Shown in pieces: positions 8,382 through 17,976 of a DNA stretch of 64,000 nt (positions are counted from its first letter, which is position 1; each line of letters starts with the position of its first letter). Under the pieces are notes generated by a model. The model saw only the letters and a list, made by a program, of their open reading frames with translations, searched no databases and was not told the DNA's origin. Location: NCBI GenBank assembly GCA_963741405.1, contig CAVUHX010000039.1:558001-622000 (forward strand), in the 5' to 3' direction. The position numbers and the translations under genes are program-made. The DNA comes from Roseiarcus sp963741405 (GTDB lineage Bacteria; Pseudomonadota; Alphaproteobacteria; Rhizobiales; Beijerinckiaceae).

Positions 8382-9713
8382 TCAAACTCCGGAGCGGGCA
8401 GGCCCGTTGAGTCCCAGGCTCATTCTTATCGCGAAAATCTCCTTCGCCTCGCGGACGCCGCGCAGCGCGTGGCTGCCGAGCGGCTCGAGACGGCGGTCGC
8501 CGCCCGTCACGGCGGCGGCGAACTCGGCCGATACCAGGACCGCCCGGTCTAGCGGCTCGCATAAGGCCTCAATGCGCGCGACCTCATTGATCGCCGGGCC
8601 GATCACGGTGAAGTCGAGCCGGTCGGACGCCCCGACATTGCCGTAGAGAACCTCGCCGATATGGAGCGCGAGATCGATGGAGGCCGACGGGACGCCGGCC
8701 GCTACGCGCGCCGCATTCATCACGTCAAGATTCGACATCGCTTCGATTGCGGCGTCGAGCGCGCGGCGGCATGTCGCGGCTCGGTCTGTGTCCTCAAACG
8801 AGAAGGTGGCGAGCATGCCGTCGCCGATGAATTTGAGCACCTGGCCGCCGCGCGGGCGCAGTGCCGCGGTCAGAATTTCAAAGACGTCATTGAGCAGGTC
8901 AATGACGTCGGGGCCCGGCGCGGCGTCGCTGATCCGGGTGAAGCCGCGGATATCGGCGTACCAAATGACGGCGCGCAGCTTCGTCATCGAACCGCGCCGG
9001 ACCGCGCCGGCATGGACCCGCCGTCCGGCGTCTTCGCCGAGATAGGTCGCCAGCAGGCCCGAGGCGATGACATACCCTGCATGGGCTTTCATCGCCAACG
9101 AGAGCGCCGGCAGGGTGGCGTCGATGAGGGTCGCGTCGTCGTCGCTGAAGCCGCCTTTACGGTCGGTCGTGAACGAATACACGATCCCCGTCCCCTGTGA
9201 CCGGTCGCCCTGTTTGCCGCGGTCGCCTTCCTTGCCGTAGACGTAGAGATGCGCGACATAGTCCGTCGCACCCAACGCGAAGAACTCTTTCAGCACCGCA
9301 TAATCGCGCTGTACCGGCCCACTTTCGATGCGCCGGCGCATCGAAGGATTCGCTTCGCCCTCACGGGCTCGCTCGATCAGCGCGTAGAAGGGGCTGTTCA
9401 CGAAGATTGCCGCGTCTTCGTCGCCGTGGGGATATTGCGCTGGCTCTATGGCGTTGAGGTCGCGCCGCCAAGTGTAGCCGTAACCGCTCCATTGCGGATG
9501 CAGCGTCTCCATCGACGCATGCGCCCGCCAAAGCGGCGCTCCATGAATGACGAGGCGCTGGCAATAGCCGTCGAACAGGTCGTAGGCCGCCGCGCCGCGC
9601 AGGCCCTCCCGCACCGCCCAGATATGGGTCTCGATGATGCGCCGCCCGAGTTCGTCGTCGAATGTCGAAAGGCCGAGCTGGGAGAGAAGGTCGCCGGGAT
9701 CGTCGGGAGGCAT
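8382..9713 (-). CDS. class III adenylate/guanylate cyclase
   Basis: This 443-aa protein ends in a class III nucleotide cyclase catalytic domain (about residues 235-420). The two metal-binding aspartates are in YADIRGFTRIS and GDGMLATF. The base-selecting pair is Lys in VLKFIGDG and Asp in DFTVIGPA, the Lys/Asp combination that usually specifies ATP. NEVARIE supplies the Asn and Arg of the transition state. The N-terminal 220 residues look like a cytosolic GAF-like sensor and contain no membrane segment. It is therefore probably a soluble cAMP-forming enzyme; the input signal is unknown. It stands alone, facing the IS110 remnant and preceded by the leftward LysM gene. Confidence 0.88.
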   Translation of the reverse strand: MPPDDPGDLLSQLGLSTFDDELGRRIIETHIWAVREGLRGAAAYDLFDGYCQRLVIHGAPLWRAHASMETLHPQWSGYGYTWRRDLNAIEPAQYPHGDEDAAIFVNSPFYALIERAREGEANPSMRRRIESGPVQRDYAVLKEFFALGATDYVAHLYVYGKEGDRGKQGDRSQGTGIVYSFTTDRKGGFSDDDATLIDATLPALSLAMKAHAGYVIASGLLATYLGEDAGRRVHAGAVRRGSMTKLRAVIWYADIRGFTRISDAAPGPDVIDLLNDVFEILTAALRPRGGQVLKFIGDGMLATFSFEDTDRAATCRRALDAAIEAMSNLDVMNAARVAAGVPSASIDLALHIGEVLYGNVGASDRLDFTVIGPAINEVARIEALCEPLDRAVLVSAEFAAAVTGGDRRLEPLGSHALRGVREAKEIFAIRMSLGLNGPARSGV

Positions 9714-9836
9714 GGGAGCACCTTCGCGCCTCGGCCGCGTCCCCGCAAGGCGCCCACGGGTGGGCGGACGCTGAGCCGCCGACGGTGTTCCGGTCCCTTC
9801 TTACCGCTCGCTGGGAGATGGTGGCACGCCCATCTC

Positions 9837-10937
9837 CTACGGCTTCGTTTCCTCCTTCGGGACGACGAACACCTGGCCCGGATAGATCCAGTGCGGGTCG
9901 CGGATCTGGGCCGAATTCGCAGCGAAGATGGCCTCGTAGCGCGAGCCGTCGCCATAGTATTTCTGACTGATCCCCCACAGCGTGTGGCCCGGCTCGACGT
10001 GGTGCGTCTGGACCGAATCGACGACGACGTCCGGCGACGAAGACGCTGGCGAAGCCGGGTTCGGCGAGGAGGGCGGAACGGCCGCTGCGGCTGTGGCCAG
10101 CGCGGCCGCAGGCGGGGTCGCCGGATAAGTGAACGGCGCCTCGGCGCGCGCGGCGACTTTCGCGTCCGCCGGGTTGATCTCGTCGGCGCGCATCTCGTAG
10201 GCGCCGGGCGTCATGCCGTGGACGATGGTCAGCGACCAGTGGCCGTCGGCTCTGGTCTTTGCGTCGCCCACATAGACGCCGCTGAGATAGAGGCGCACCG
10301 TCGCGTTCGGCGCCGCCGCCCCCCTGGCGACCAGACGGCCGCCGAGGCTCGCTTCGACCGACTGGACTGCGACCTGGCTGGCCGGCGAGGATGTGGAGGG
10401 AAGGGCGAGGGCGGTCGAAGGCGCAGAAGCGGGGGCCGCAGAAGGCGAAGCGGCTTTCGGCGCCGGTTCTGGCGCCGCCACGGCCACATTTACGACGTTC
10501 GAGGTCTGCGCCAGGGATCCCGCGCCCGTGGAAAGGGCCAGACTATGCTCGCCGGGCGGCAGCGTCGGCGGGATGATGACGAACTGGCCCTCAGGATTGG
10601 CGGTCGCTTCGGCGACGGTCCTGCCAGCGTCCTTGAGTTCGACCGTGGCGTTCGGCGCTGCGCGCCCGGCGACAACCGCCTCCCCTGTCGGTTCGACGCT
10701 GACAACGTCGAACGACGGTGTTTGCGGGGCGGCTGGGACGGCCGGCGCCGCGGCCGACGGCTTTGCCGGGGTCGGCGTGGCGAAGGCGGGAGAATCGGGG
10801 GCCTGCCCGGCGACCACGACCGGAGCCGGGTTCGGCCAGATGAAGCTCGGATGGGTCAAGTAAACCGCGCTTGCCCCTACGACTGCGATCGCGGCCCCCG
10901 TGGCGCCTGCCCAAATTGCTGCTGTCTGCGATGGCAT
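9837..10937 (-). CDS. membrane-anchored LysM-domain protein with Ig-like repeats
   Basis: The product (366 aa from the ATG at 10937) has an N-terminal hydrophobic segment (AAIWAGATGAAIAVVGASAVYL) that acts as a signal anchor. A long Ala/Pro-rich periplasmic part follows, with two bacterial Ig-like/carboxypeptidase-regulatory-like modules (VAGRAAPNATVELKDAG and VARGAAAPNATVRLYLSG). At the very C-terminus is one LysM domain (VEPGHTLWGISQKYYGDGSRYEAIF to IYPGQVFVVP). LysM binds peptidoglycan, so this is a cell-wall-associated envelope protein. Similar LysM proteins are common in Rhizobiales and are often annotated as peptidoglycan-binding. The frame is open 17 codons further upstream, but the internal ATG fits the signal sequence better. 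Confidence 0.85.
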   Translation of the reverse strand: MPSQTAAIWAGATGAAIAVVGASAVYLTHPSFIWPNPAPVVVAGQAPDSPAFATPTPAKPSAAAPAVPAAPQTPSFDVVSVEPTGEAVVAGRAAPNATVELKDAGRTVAEATANPEGQFVIIPPTLPPGEHSLALSTGAGSLAQTSNVVNVAVAAPEPAPKAASPSAAPASAPSTALALPSTSSPASQVAVQSVEASLGGRLVARGAAAPNATVRLYLSGVYVGDAKTRADGHWSLTIVHGMTPGAYEMRADEINPADAKVAARAEAPFTYPATPPAAALATAAAAVPPSSPNPASPASSSPDVVVDSVQTHHVEPGHTLWGISQKYYGDGSRYEAIFAANSAQIRDPHWIYPGQVFVVPKEETKP

Positions 10938-11037
10938 GCTCGCTCGCTTTCCGCAGCGAGATATAGTCCCCAAACGTATCGGCGACAATGCGATGTCATG
11001 CCGCTGTCACGTGCGCTCCCCTGTATTTCGGCGTTTT

Positions 11038-12540
11038 TCAGGCCCGGAACAGTTGTCGTTCGATTCCGGCCGTGGCGAAGACATAGTCGCGGCTCGCCTC
11101 CAGTTCGGCCCGAAGCTTTCTAACGTCGTAGCCGACCATGCCGCCGCGCAATTTCCGAATCAGCCCGGCGCACAGCACCGTCGCCACGTTCGACCGGTCC
11201 ATCAGCGTGACGACGGCCCCGGGCGCGTGGTTCAGCGGAGCGACGTTCAGCGCCGTTGCGTCGAGCAGGATGACGTCGGCGTCCTTGCCGGGGGTGAGCG
11301 AACCGGTCCTGGCGTCGATCCTCAGCCCTTCGGCGCCGCCGATCGTGCCCAGGCGGAGAGCGTCCCAGACCGACATGATCTTCGGATAGTCCTTGCCCTG
11401 CTATGCGAGGTCGTTGGCGAGCATGCGCTGCAGGGTCAGCACACCGCGCATCTGGGTGAACAAGTCGGCGGTCATCGTGCATTCGACGTCGCTCGACAGC
11501 GACATGCTCTTGCCGAGATCGATCGCCCTCTGGATCGGCGGCGTCCCGTGCCTCATGTGGATTTCGATCGGCACGGCGAACGTGACATGCGCGCCGGCGT
11601 CGGCGGCGGCCTTCCACGCCATGTCGCTCATCCCGGTCATGTGGATGAAGAAGCAATCCGGGCCGAACTGTCCGGCGGTCGCCAACGCATCAAAGGTCGG
11701 CTGCATTCCGAAGGTCCCGACGACGTGCAGGGCGATCGGCAGGTTCAGTTCGCGTCCGACCTTCCACGCGTTCTCGTAGCCCGGCAAGTAGATCTCGCCG
11801 CCCATGAACATGCTGAGCAACTGGTCGGACGAAGAGAAGTGCTGCTCGCGGATGCGCCTGGCGTCGCCGGGATATTTCGCCTTCTCACCCCAGCCCTCGA
11901 AATAGCCGAACACCGCGCGGCGGCCCGCGCCGCGAAGCCCCTCGATCGCCGCGTCGGAATGTTCCGGCGAATGGTGGATCTGCGAAATGTCCATCACCGC
12001 GGTGACGCCGGCGTCGATCTGCGAAACGCCGCCGAACAGCTCGTTGATGTAGACGTCCTGCGGCCGGTAGACCCTCGACAGGTTCTGAAGAATTGCCTCG
12101 TAATAATTGTGGGCGCTCCCCGGCCGTCCGTCGTTGATGAGGATGCCGTCGGCGAGGAAGCTGCGCAGCGCCGTCTCGAACTGATGGTGGTGCGCGTCGA
12201 TGAAGCCCGGCATGACGATATGCCCGGACGCGTCGATGATTGCGGCGTCCTGCGCATCAATGGACGCGGCGACCTCGGCGATGGTCGACCCGTCGATGAG
12301 CACGTCGCCGACCGCATGATTGCCGACGCGTTCGTCCATTGACAGGATCGTTCCGCCTTTGATCAGCGTTCGCCGGCCCTTGACGCCGACGCCTTCGGGG
12401 AAGGGCGTTTCAGCGGCGCTCGGCACCGATTTTGCGTTCCCGGCCGCGGCCGGAGCGGAGCCGGAGAAGGAAGGTGGCGCCGCGGCGAAATGCGGAAAAC
12501 CGCCGGCGCCGAGGCCCGCAAATTCACAGAAGTGGCACAT
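11038..12540 (-). pseudogene. amidohydrolase family protein interrupted by an in-frame amber codon
   Basis: Read through as one frame this is a full amidohydrolase of the AtzB/TrzN/cytosine-deaminase-like superfamily. It shows the metal-binding HIVMPGFIDAHHH, an internal His in LPIALHVVG, HMTGMSD, the Asp/Glu region SLSSDVECTMTADLF, and the C-terminal LTPGKDADVILLD. A single TAG at 11401-11403 splits it after LQRMLANDLA; the downstream codons (QGKDYPKIMSVWDALRLGT) continue in the same frame with intact homology. The N-terminus (MCHFCEFAGLGAGGF...) resembles exported amidohydrolases, but no clear Tat motif is visible. Either a recent nonsense mutation or a base error explains it; CAG would be a one-step precursor. 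It is divergent from the cyclase-TPR gene. Confidence 0.82.
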
Positions 12541-12922
12541 GGTTTCCTCCCGGATCGGCCGGCTTCTGTCCTCGGCATTCGCACGGGGCGGCTCGGCGGT
12601 TCAGGAAAGGGTACGGAGCCATACCCGGCGCGTCAATCGCGCATACCCGGACACGCGCATACCCGGAGGCTTGGCCGGCGAGAACCATGCGCGCGAGGGC
12701 AATCTTAAGTTTTAATTTCAGGTTTCGACCCCTGAACTACCGTTCGTGATTCACCAGTACCGAAAAAATGCGACGATCAGCGGCCTGCTCTGCCCCAGCC
12801 CGAAATTCAAACCGAGACACCACGCTCGCGACGCGCCGGGTTGCAATCCCACGTTTGACGCGCTCTATTCACGGGCCGCCGAATTTTTTGACGGCCCCTC
12901 CGCACCCGGGTCACGAAGCCTC
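12541..12922. promoter_or_regulatory. divergent intergenic region with three CATACCCGG repeats
   Basis: This 382-bp region separates the leftward amidohydrolase from the rightward cyclase-TPR gene. The nonamer CATACCCGG occurs three times in direct orientation, starting near 12620, 12642 and 12659. The clustering between divergent genes suggests an operator, but no regulator gene lies next to it. No ORF with protein similarity was seen. Confidence 0.35.
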
Positions 12923-14692
12923 ATGGCCGAGACAAGAAAACTCGCCGCGATCCTGGCCGCCGACGTCGTCGGCTTTAGCCGGCTGACCGGCGCGGATGAA
13001 GATCGCACCCTGGCGCGGCTCAGGGCCCTGCGCAGTGACCTCATCGACCCGACGATCGCGGTGCACAATGGCCGCGTGGTGAAGCGCACCGGCGATGGCG
13101 CGCTGGTCGAGTTCCGCAGCGTGGTCGACGCCGTGCGCTGCGCGATCGAGATTCAAAACGCCATGGCCGATCGAAACGCGGGCGTGGCGGAGGACCGGCG
13201 CATCGTGTTTCGCATCGGCGTCCATCTTGGCGACGTGGTCGAAGAGTCCGACGGCGATCTGATGGGCGACGGCGTCAATATCGCCGCGCGGCTTGAAGGA
13301 GTGGCCGAGCCCGGCGCGATCTGTCTCTCGGAAGACGCCTATCGGCAGGTGAAGGCGCGGCTCGACATTTCAGTCAGCGACCTCGGGGCGACGGCGCTCA
13401 AGAACATCGCCGAGCCGGTGCGAATCTATTCGCTGCGGGTCGGGGAGCCGGCCCGGGCGAAGCCGATCGAGCCAAACCCTGAAAAGCCGCCCGCGCGTTC
13501 GGCCTTGCCTGACAAACCATCCATCGCCGTGCTGCCCTTCGCCAACATGAGCGGCGACGCGGAACAGGAATATTTCGCCGACGGCATCTCGGAGGATATC
13601 ATCACGGCGCTGTCGAAGCTGCCGCAGCTGTTCGTCATCGCCCGCAATTCGTCGTTCACCTTCAAGGGCCGCAACGTCGACATCGGCGAGGTCGGGAAGA
13701 GCCTCGGGGTACGCTATGTCCTCGAGGGCAGCGTTCGCAAGTCCGGCGCCCGCGTCAGGATCACCGCGCAGCTGATCGACGCGTCGACCGCGGGGCATTT
13801 GTGGGCCGAGCGGTTCGACCGGGAGCTCACCGACATTTTCGCCGTACAGGACGATGTGACGACCCAGATCGTCAAGGCGCTGGCGCTCAATCTCAGCCCC
13901 GGCGACCGACAGAACATCGCCGCCGAGCATACCGACAATCAGGAAGCCTACGACTGCTTCCTGCGTGGACGCGAGCTGTGGTGGCGCCACGCGAGAGACG
14001 CGAACCACGAGGCGGAGCGGCTGTTGCGTCGCGCGATCGAACTCGATCCCCGCTTCGCCCCCGCCTACGCCTTCCTCGCCGCGGCGAAAGTGAACGACTA
14101 TGCGAGCGGGTGGAGCGCGTCGCCCGAACAGGGTCTCAAGGAAGCCGACGAGGCCGCCAGGCAGGCGGTGCAACTCGACGAGCGCTACCCGTTTGCGCTC
14201 TGGGCGCTCGCCGGCGCCTGCCTTTGGGCGCGACGCCACGACGAAGCTGTGAGCGCGGCGGAGAAAGTGGTGGCGTTCAATCCGAGCTTCGCCGAGGGGT
14301 ACGGGATGCTCGGCTTCATCCTGCATTACGTCGGCCGCTCCGAAGAGGCCGTCGCCTGCCTCGACCGCGCCATGACGCTCGACCCTTTCTGCACGGACAT
14401 GATCCTCCACTTTCAGGGGCAGGCGCTCTTCCAGCTCGGCCGCTATGACGAGGCCGCCGCGATCCTGAAACGGCGCATCCTGCGCAACCCGGAGACGGAC
14501 GCCTCGCGCGCCCTGCTCGCAGCCGTCTATGGCCAGATGGGCCTCCTCGAGGAGGCCCGCGAAGCCTGGCGCGGGCTCTTGCGCGTCAACCCGGATTATT
14601 CGCTGGATCAGCGTCGCAAGGTGTTGCCCTACAAGAACCCGGACGACTTCGAGCGGGTCGTCGAGGGCCTCCGCAAGGCCGGACTGCCCTGA
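12923..14692 (+). CDS. adenylate cyclase-TolB-like-TPR signalling protein
   Basis: The 589-aa protein joins a class III cyclase domain (residues about 5-175; metal aspartates in LAADVVGFSRL and RTGDGALVEF), a TolB-N-like segment (KPSIAVLPFANMSGDAEQEYFADGISEDI through ITAQLIDASTAGHLWAERFDRELTDIFAVQDDV) and C-terminal TPR repeats (about residues 330-580). This architecture is very common in Rhizobiales and is annotated as adenylate/guanylate cyclase with TPR. The ATG at 12923 is chosen because the cyclase fold begins immediately (MAETRKLAAILAADVVGFS). It probably makes cAMP in the cytoplasm in response to protein contacts made by the TPR part (inference). Confidence 0.9.
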   Translation: MAETRKLAAILAADVVGFSRLTGADEDRTLARLRALRSDLIDPTIAVHNGRVVKRTGDGALVEFRSVVDAVRCAIEIQNAMADRNAGVAEDRRIVFRIGVHLGDVVEESDGDLMGDGVNIAARLEGVAEPGAICLSEDAYRQVKARLDISVSDLGATALKNIAEPVRIYSLRVGEPARAKPIEPNPEKPPARSALPDKPSIAVLPFANMSGDAEQEYFADGISEDIITALSKLPQLFVIARNSSFTFKGRNVDIGEVGKSLGVRYVLEGSVRKSGARVRITAQLIDASTAGHLWAERFDRELTDIFAVQDDVTTQIVKALALNLSPGDRQNIAAEHTDNQEAYDCFLRGRELWWRHARDANHEAERLLRRAIELDPRFAPAYAFLAAAKVNDYASGWSASPEQGLKEADEAARQAVQLDERYPFALWALAGACLWARRHDEAVSAAEKVVAFNPSFAEGYGMLGFILHYVGRSEEAVACLDRAMTLDPFCTDMILHFQGQALFQLGRYDEAAAILKRRILRNPETDASRALLAAVYGQMGLLEEAREAWRGLLRVNPDYSLDQRRKVLPYKNPDDFERVVEGLRKAGLP

Positions 14693-14782
14693 TCGCAGTC
14701 CATATGCCTGAGCCGCGCCGTCGCGAACAGCCCGGCGTCGGCGATTAACTGACGTCGGGCTTGACGAGGAATACGGCTCCGA

Positions 14783-16162
14783 TCAGGCCGGGCGGATGTT
14801 CTGGTTGACGTGGAAGAGGTTGGCCGGGTCGTATTTCGCCTTGATCGAGGCGAGCCGCCCGTAGTTGTCGCCATAGGCCGCCTTGATCCGGGCGTCGCCC
14901 TCGTCGTCCATCATGAAGTTGGTGTAGCCGCCGCCGGGATTGAAGGGATGGACAGCGTCCCAGTAGGCTTTCGCCCAGCGCATGATCGCTCCGGCTTTCT
15001 GCGGGTTTGGATCGATGCCGGCGATGACCATCGACCAGGCGGCGTCCCTGGCGCTCCACGCCGTTTCCTGTTTGCCGACGCGACGGACCGCCCCGTCGAT
15101 CGGATAGAGATGCACGAGCGACAGTTCGCTCGGCGTCCTGGCCGCCTGCGCGATATGCGCGTCGATCGCCGCGTCCGTCAGTTCGTTGACGTAGTCGCCC
15201 TTCCAGTACCACTGCATCCCCTTCGGATAGAGGCCGTCGAACATCGTCTGCAGGGCGGGATAGGGCATCATGCCCGTCCAGTCGAGCGCCGGCGGCGGCA
15301 GCGCGGCCAGAAGCGGCGCGAGCGCCTTTCGCCCTTCCTCTTCGGGGCCGTTGAAGCAGCACACGACCAGGCAGATCCTGTGGCCCCAGGTTCCTTGCGG
15401 AAACGGAGAGTTGGCGGGCACCGTCTTCAGGCCGACGAAGGCGCAGAGGTCCTCAGGCGCCGTCGGCAGGAAGTCTCGATAGGCCCGGAGGATCGCCCCG
15501 GCCTGGCTCTGGTCCCACGCCATCGGGCCGGCGAAGACCATGCGGACCGGATGGGCCTGGAACAGGAAGCTGGTCACGACGCCGAAGTTGCCGCCGCCGC
15601 CCTTGAGGGCCCACAGGAGATCGGGATTGTCGGTCCGGCTCGCGGTGACGAAGGTCCCGTCCGCGAGCACCACGTCGGCTTCGATCAGATTGTCGATCGT
15701 CAGGCCGAACTTGCGGGTCAGGTAGCCGGTGCCGCCGCCGAGCGTCAGCCCGGCGACGCCGGTCGTCGAAATGATGCCGAACGGAACGGCGAGGCCGAAG
15801 GCGTGCGTGGCGTGGTCGACGTCGCCCGACGTGCATCCCGGCTCGACCCGAACCGTCCGGCTGCCCGGATCGACGCGAACGCCCCTCATCGCCGAGAGAT
15901 TGATCATCAGGCCGTCGTCGACGCTGCCGAGGCCGGGGCCGTTGTGGCCGCCGCCCCGGACGGCGATCGGGATGGCCTGTTCCCGGCCGAAATTCACCGC
16001 GGCGATGACGTCGGCTGCATCCGCGCACCGGGCGACCAGCAATGGCCGCTTGTCGATCATGCCGTTGTAGAGCTTGCGGGCTTCGTCGTAGCCGGGGTCG
16101 CTCCGCCCGATTACCGCGCCGCGCAGGTTTTTCCTGAAATTCTCGATGGTTTCGTGGTTCAT
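14783..16162 (-). CDS. FAD-binding oxidoreductase, BBE-like
   Basis: This 459-aa flavoenzyme belongs to the berberine-bridge-enzyme-like group of the PCMH/VAO family. The FAD-binding region contains AIPIAVRGGGHNGPGLG, whose His is the usual 8-alpha-histidyl FAD attachment site. GVAGLTLGGGTGYLTRKFGLTIDNL and a C-terminal BBE segment (NYGRLASIKAKYDPANLFHVNQN) follow. No second Cys attachment is obvious. Such enzymes oxidise sugars, alcohols or secondary metabolites with O2; the substrate cannot be read from the sequence. The start at 16162 has a good GGGAAGAAA ribosome-binding site eight bases upstream, whereas the 19 extra upstream codons in the open frame carry no similarity. Confidence 0.88.
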   Translation of the reverse strand: MNHETIENFRKNLRGAVIGRSDPGYDEARKLYNGMIDKRPLLVARCADAADVIAAVNFGREQAIPIAVRGGGHNGPGLGSVDDGLMINLSAMRGVRVDPGSRTVRVEPGCTSGDVDHATHAFGLAVPFGIISTTGVAGLTLGGGTGYLTRKFGLTIDNLIEADVVLADGTFVTASRTDNPDLLWALKGGGGNFGVVTSFLFQAHPVRMVFAGPMAWDQSQAGAILRAYRDFLPTAPEDLCAFVGLKTVPANSPFPQGTWGHRICLVVCCFNGPEEEGRKALAPLLAALPPPALDWTGMMPYPALQTMFDGLYPKGMQWYWKGDYVNELTDAAIDAHIAQAARTPSELSLVHLYPIDGAVRRVGKQETAWSARDAAWSMVIAGIDPNPQKAGAIMRWAKAYWDAVHPFNPGGGYTNFMMDDEGDARIKAAYGDNYGRLASIKAKYDPANLFHVNQNIRPA

Positions 16163-16446
16163 GGCTTTCTTCCCGATATCAGGAGACGCCGAGACACTAA
16201 CCCGTCTCGATGGCTGCACGATGCGCGTGGGCCGGCAGGCGGGTCCAGTTCACGTATTGAACCGGGGCGGTATAGAATTTGAATCGGGCAAGGACCTGCC
16301 CGGCGCCGTAACCTGATCACCCGGGCGGCTGTTCGGGAAGGCGCTGCGAGCGGAGGGAGAGCCGCATGCAGGTCTGGCTCGGCCTCAGCCCGTTCGCCGC
16401 AGAGAGGGATTTGGCGACGGCATAAGCGCCGCCGCGCCACAGCCCG

Positions 16447-17974
16447 CTACTGCCCTCGCTTGCCCTGCGCCGCGAAGCGCACCGCCTCCTCGGCCGCGCG
16501 GAACAGCGCCCGTGCTTTGTTGACGCATTCGGCGTGCTCGGCGGCCGGAGACGAGTTCGTAGACGATGCCGGCCCCGGCCTGCACGTGCATCAGCCCGTC
16601 CTTCACGACGGAAGCACGCAGGACGATGCAGGTGTCCATTTCGCCGCCGGCGCCGAAATAGCCGATGCAGCCGGCATAGATGCCGCGCTTGTCCTTCTCG
16701 AGCTCGTCGATGATCTCCATCGCCCGCACCTTCGGTGCGCCGGAGACGGTGCCGGCCGGGAAGCCGGCCGCCAGGGCCGCGACGGAATCGGCGTCGGCGC
16801 GCAACTCGCCCTCGACATTGGAGACGATGTGCATGACGTGGCTGTAGCGCTCGATGAAGAAACTGTCGGTCACCCGGACCGAGCCGATCCTGGCGACGCG
16901 CCCGACGTCGTTGCGTCCGAGGTCGAGCAGCATCAGATGCTCGGCGCGCTCCTTCGGATCGGCGAGCAGTTCGGCGGCCAGCGCCTCGTCCTCGCCCGGG
17001 GTCCCGCCGCGCGGCCGGGTGCCGGCGATCGGCCGGATGACGACCTTGCCGTCGCGCACCCTGACCAGGATTTCCGGGCTCGACACGACGATCTGGAAGC
17101 CGCCGAAGTCGAGGTAGCAGAGATAGGGCGAAGGATTGACCCGCCTCAGCGCCCGATAGAGCGAGAAGGCCGGAAGGTCGAAACGGCTGGTGAAGCGCTG
17201 CGACAGCACGATCTGGAACGCGTCGCCCGCTGCGATGTAGTCCTTCGCCCTCGCGACCATCACCCGGTATTCGGCTTCGGTGGTGTTGGATAGCGGCTCG
17301 CCCGCCTTCAGCATCGGATCGGCCTTGCCGCCTGTGGCGTGGTCGATCGGCGCCTCGAGCGCCGCGACCACCGCATCGAGCCGCATAAGCGCGCTCTCGT
17401 GCGCGGCCTTCGCGGAAATGCCCGGGGCCGGGCGCACCGGAGTGACGATCGCCATCTCGTCGCGCGCGGCGTCGAACACGACCATGACCGTCGGGCGGAT
17501 GAGCAGCGCCTCCGGCACGCCGATCGGGTCGGGCTTGGCCGGAGGCAGGCGCTCCATCCGGCGCACCATGTCGTAGCCGAGATAGCCGAACACCCCGGCG
17601 GACATCGGCGGAAGCCCCGGCGGCAAGTCGATCCGCAATTCGGCAAGCAGCGACCGAAGCGCCTCGAGTGGCTCGCCGGGGCAGGGGAGAAAGGCGTCGG
17701 GATCGTGCAGCGCGCGCCGGTTGATCTCGGCGCGCTCGCCGGTCGTGCGGAAGACGAGATCGGGGTCGAGGCCGATCATCGAATAGCGTCCGCGCTGGGC
17801 GCCGCCCTCGACCGACTCGAGCAAAAACATGTTGCCGGCGCGTCCGCGGGCGAGCTTGAGATAGGCCGACACCGGCGTTTCGAGATCGGCCACCAGCGTC
17901 GTCACCACGACCGTGGCGTCGCCCGCCTCGTAGGCGCGCGCGAAAACCTCGTCGTCAGGCGTCGTCGGCGTCAT
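16447..17974 (-). CDS. trpE: anthranilate synthase component I, frameshifted near the C-terminus
   Basis: TrpE converts chorismate with TrpG-supplied ammonia to anthranilate, the first step of tryptophan synthesis. The chorismate-binding domain is intact: IAGTRPRGGTPGEDEALAAELL, KERAEHLMLLDLGRNDVGRV, FPAGTVSGAPKVRAMEIID and YAGCIGYFG. The coding sense changes frame at about 16541-16548 inside a GGCCGCC run. One extra base turns the expected EHAECVNKARALFRAAEEAVRF tail into an unrelated Arg-rich tail that runs on to 16385. Reading in the shifted frame ends normally at 16447. The start ATG lies 2 bp beyond the ppiD stop, so the two genes are co-transcribed. The shift is probably a sequencing error, because the tail beyond it is fully conserved. 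Confidence 0.9.
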
Positions 17975-17976
17975 GC

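Noticed and set aside
11401..11403. Read-through or pyrrolysine at the amber codon
   Set aside because: No pyl genes or suppressor context are visible, and the enzyme family does not use pyrrolysine. A mutation or base error is simpler.
16385..16446. Arg-rich extension at the end of the trpE frame as a novel domain
   Set aside because: The conserved TrpE tail is present in the adjacent frame up to the stop at 16447, so the extension is an artefact of the shift.
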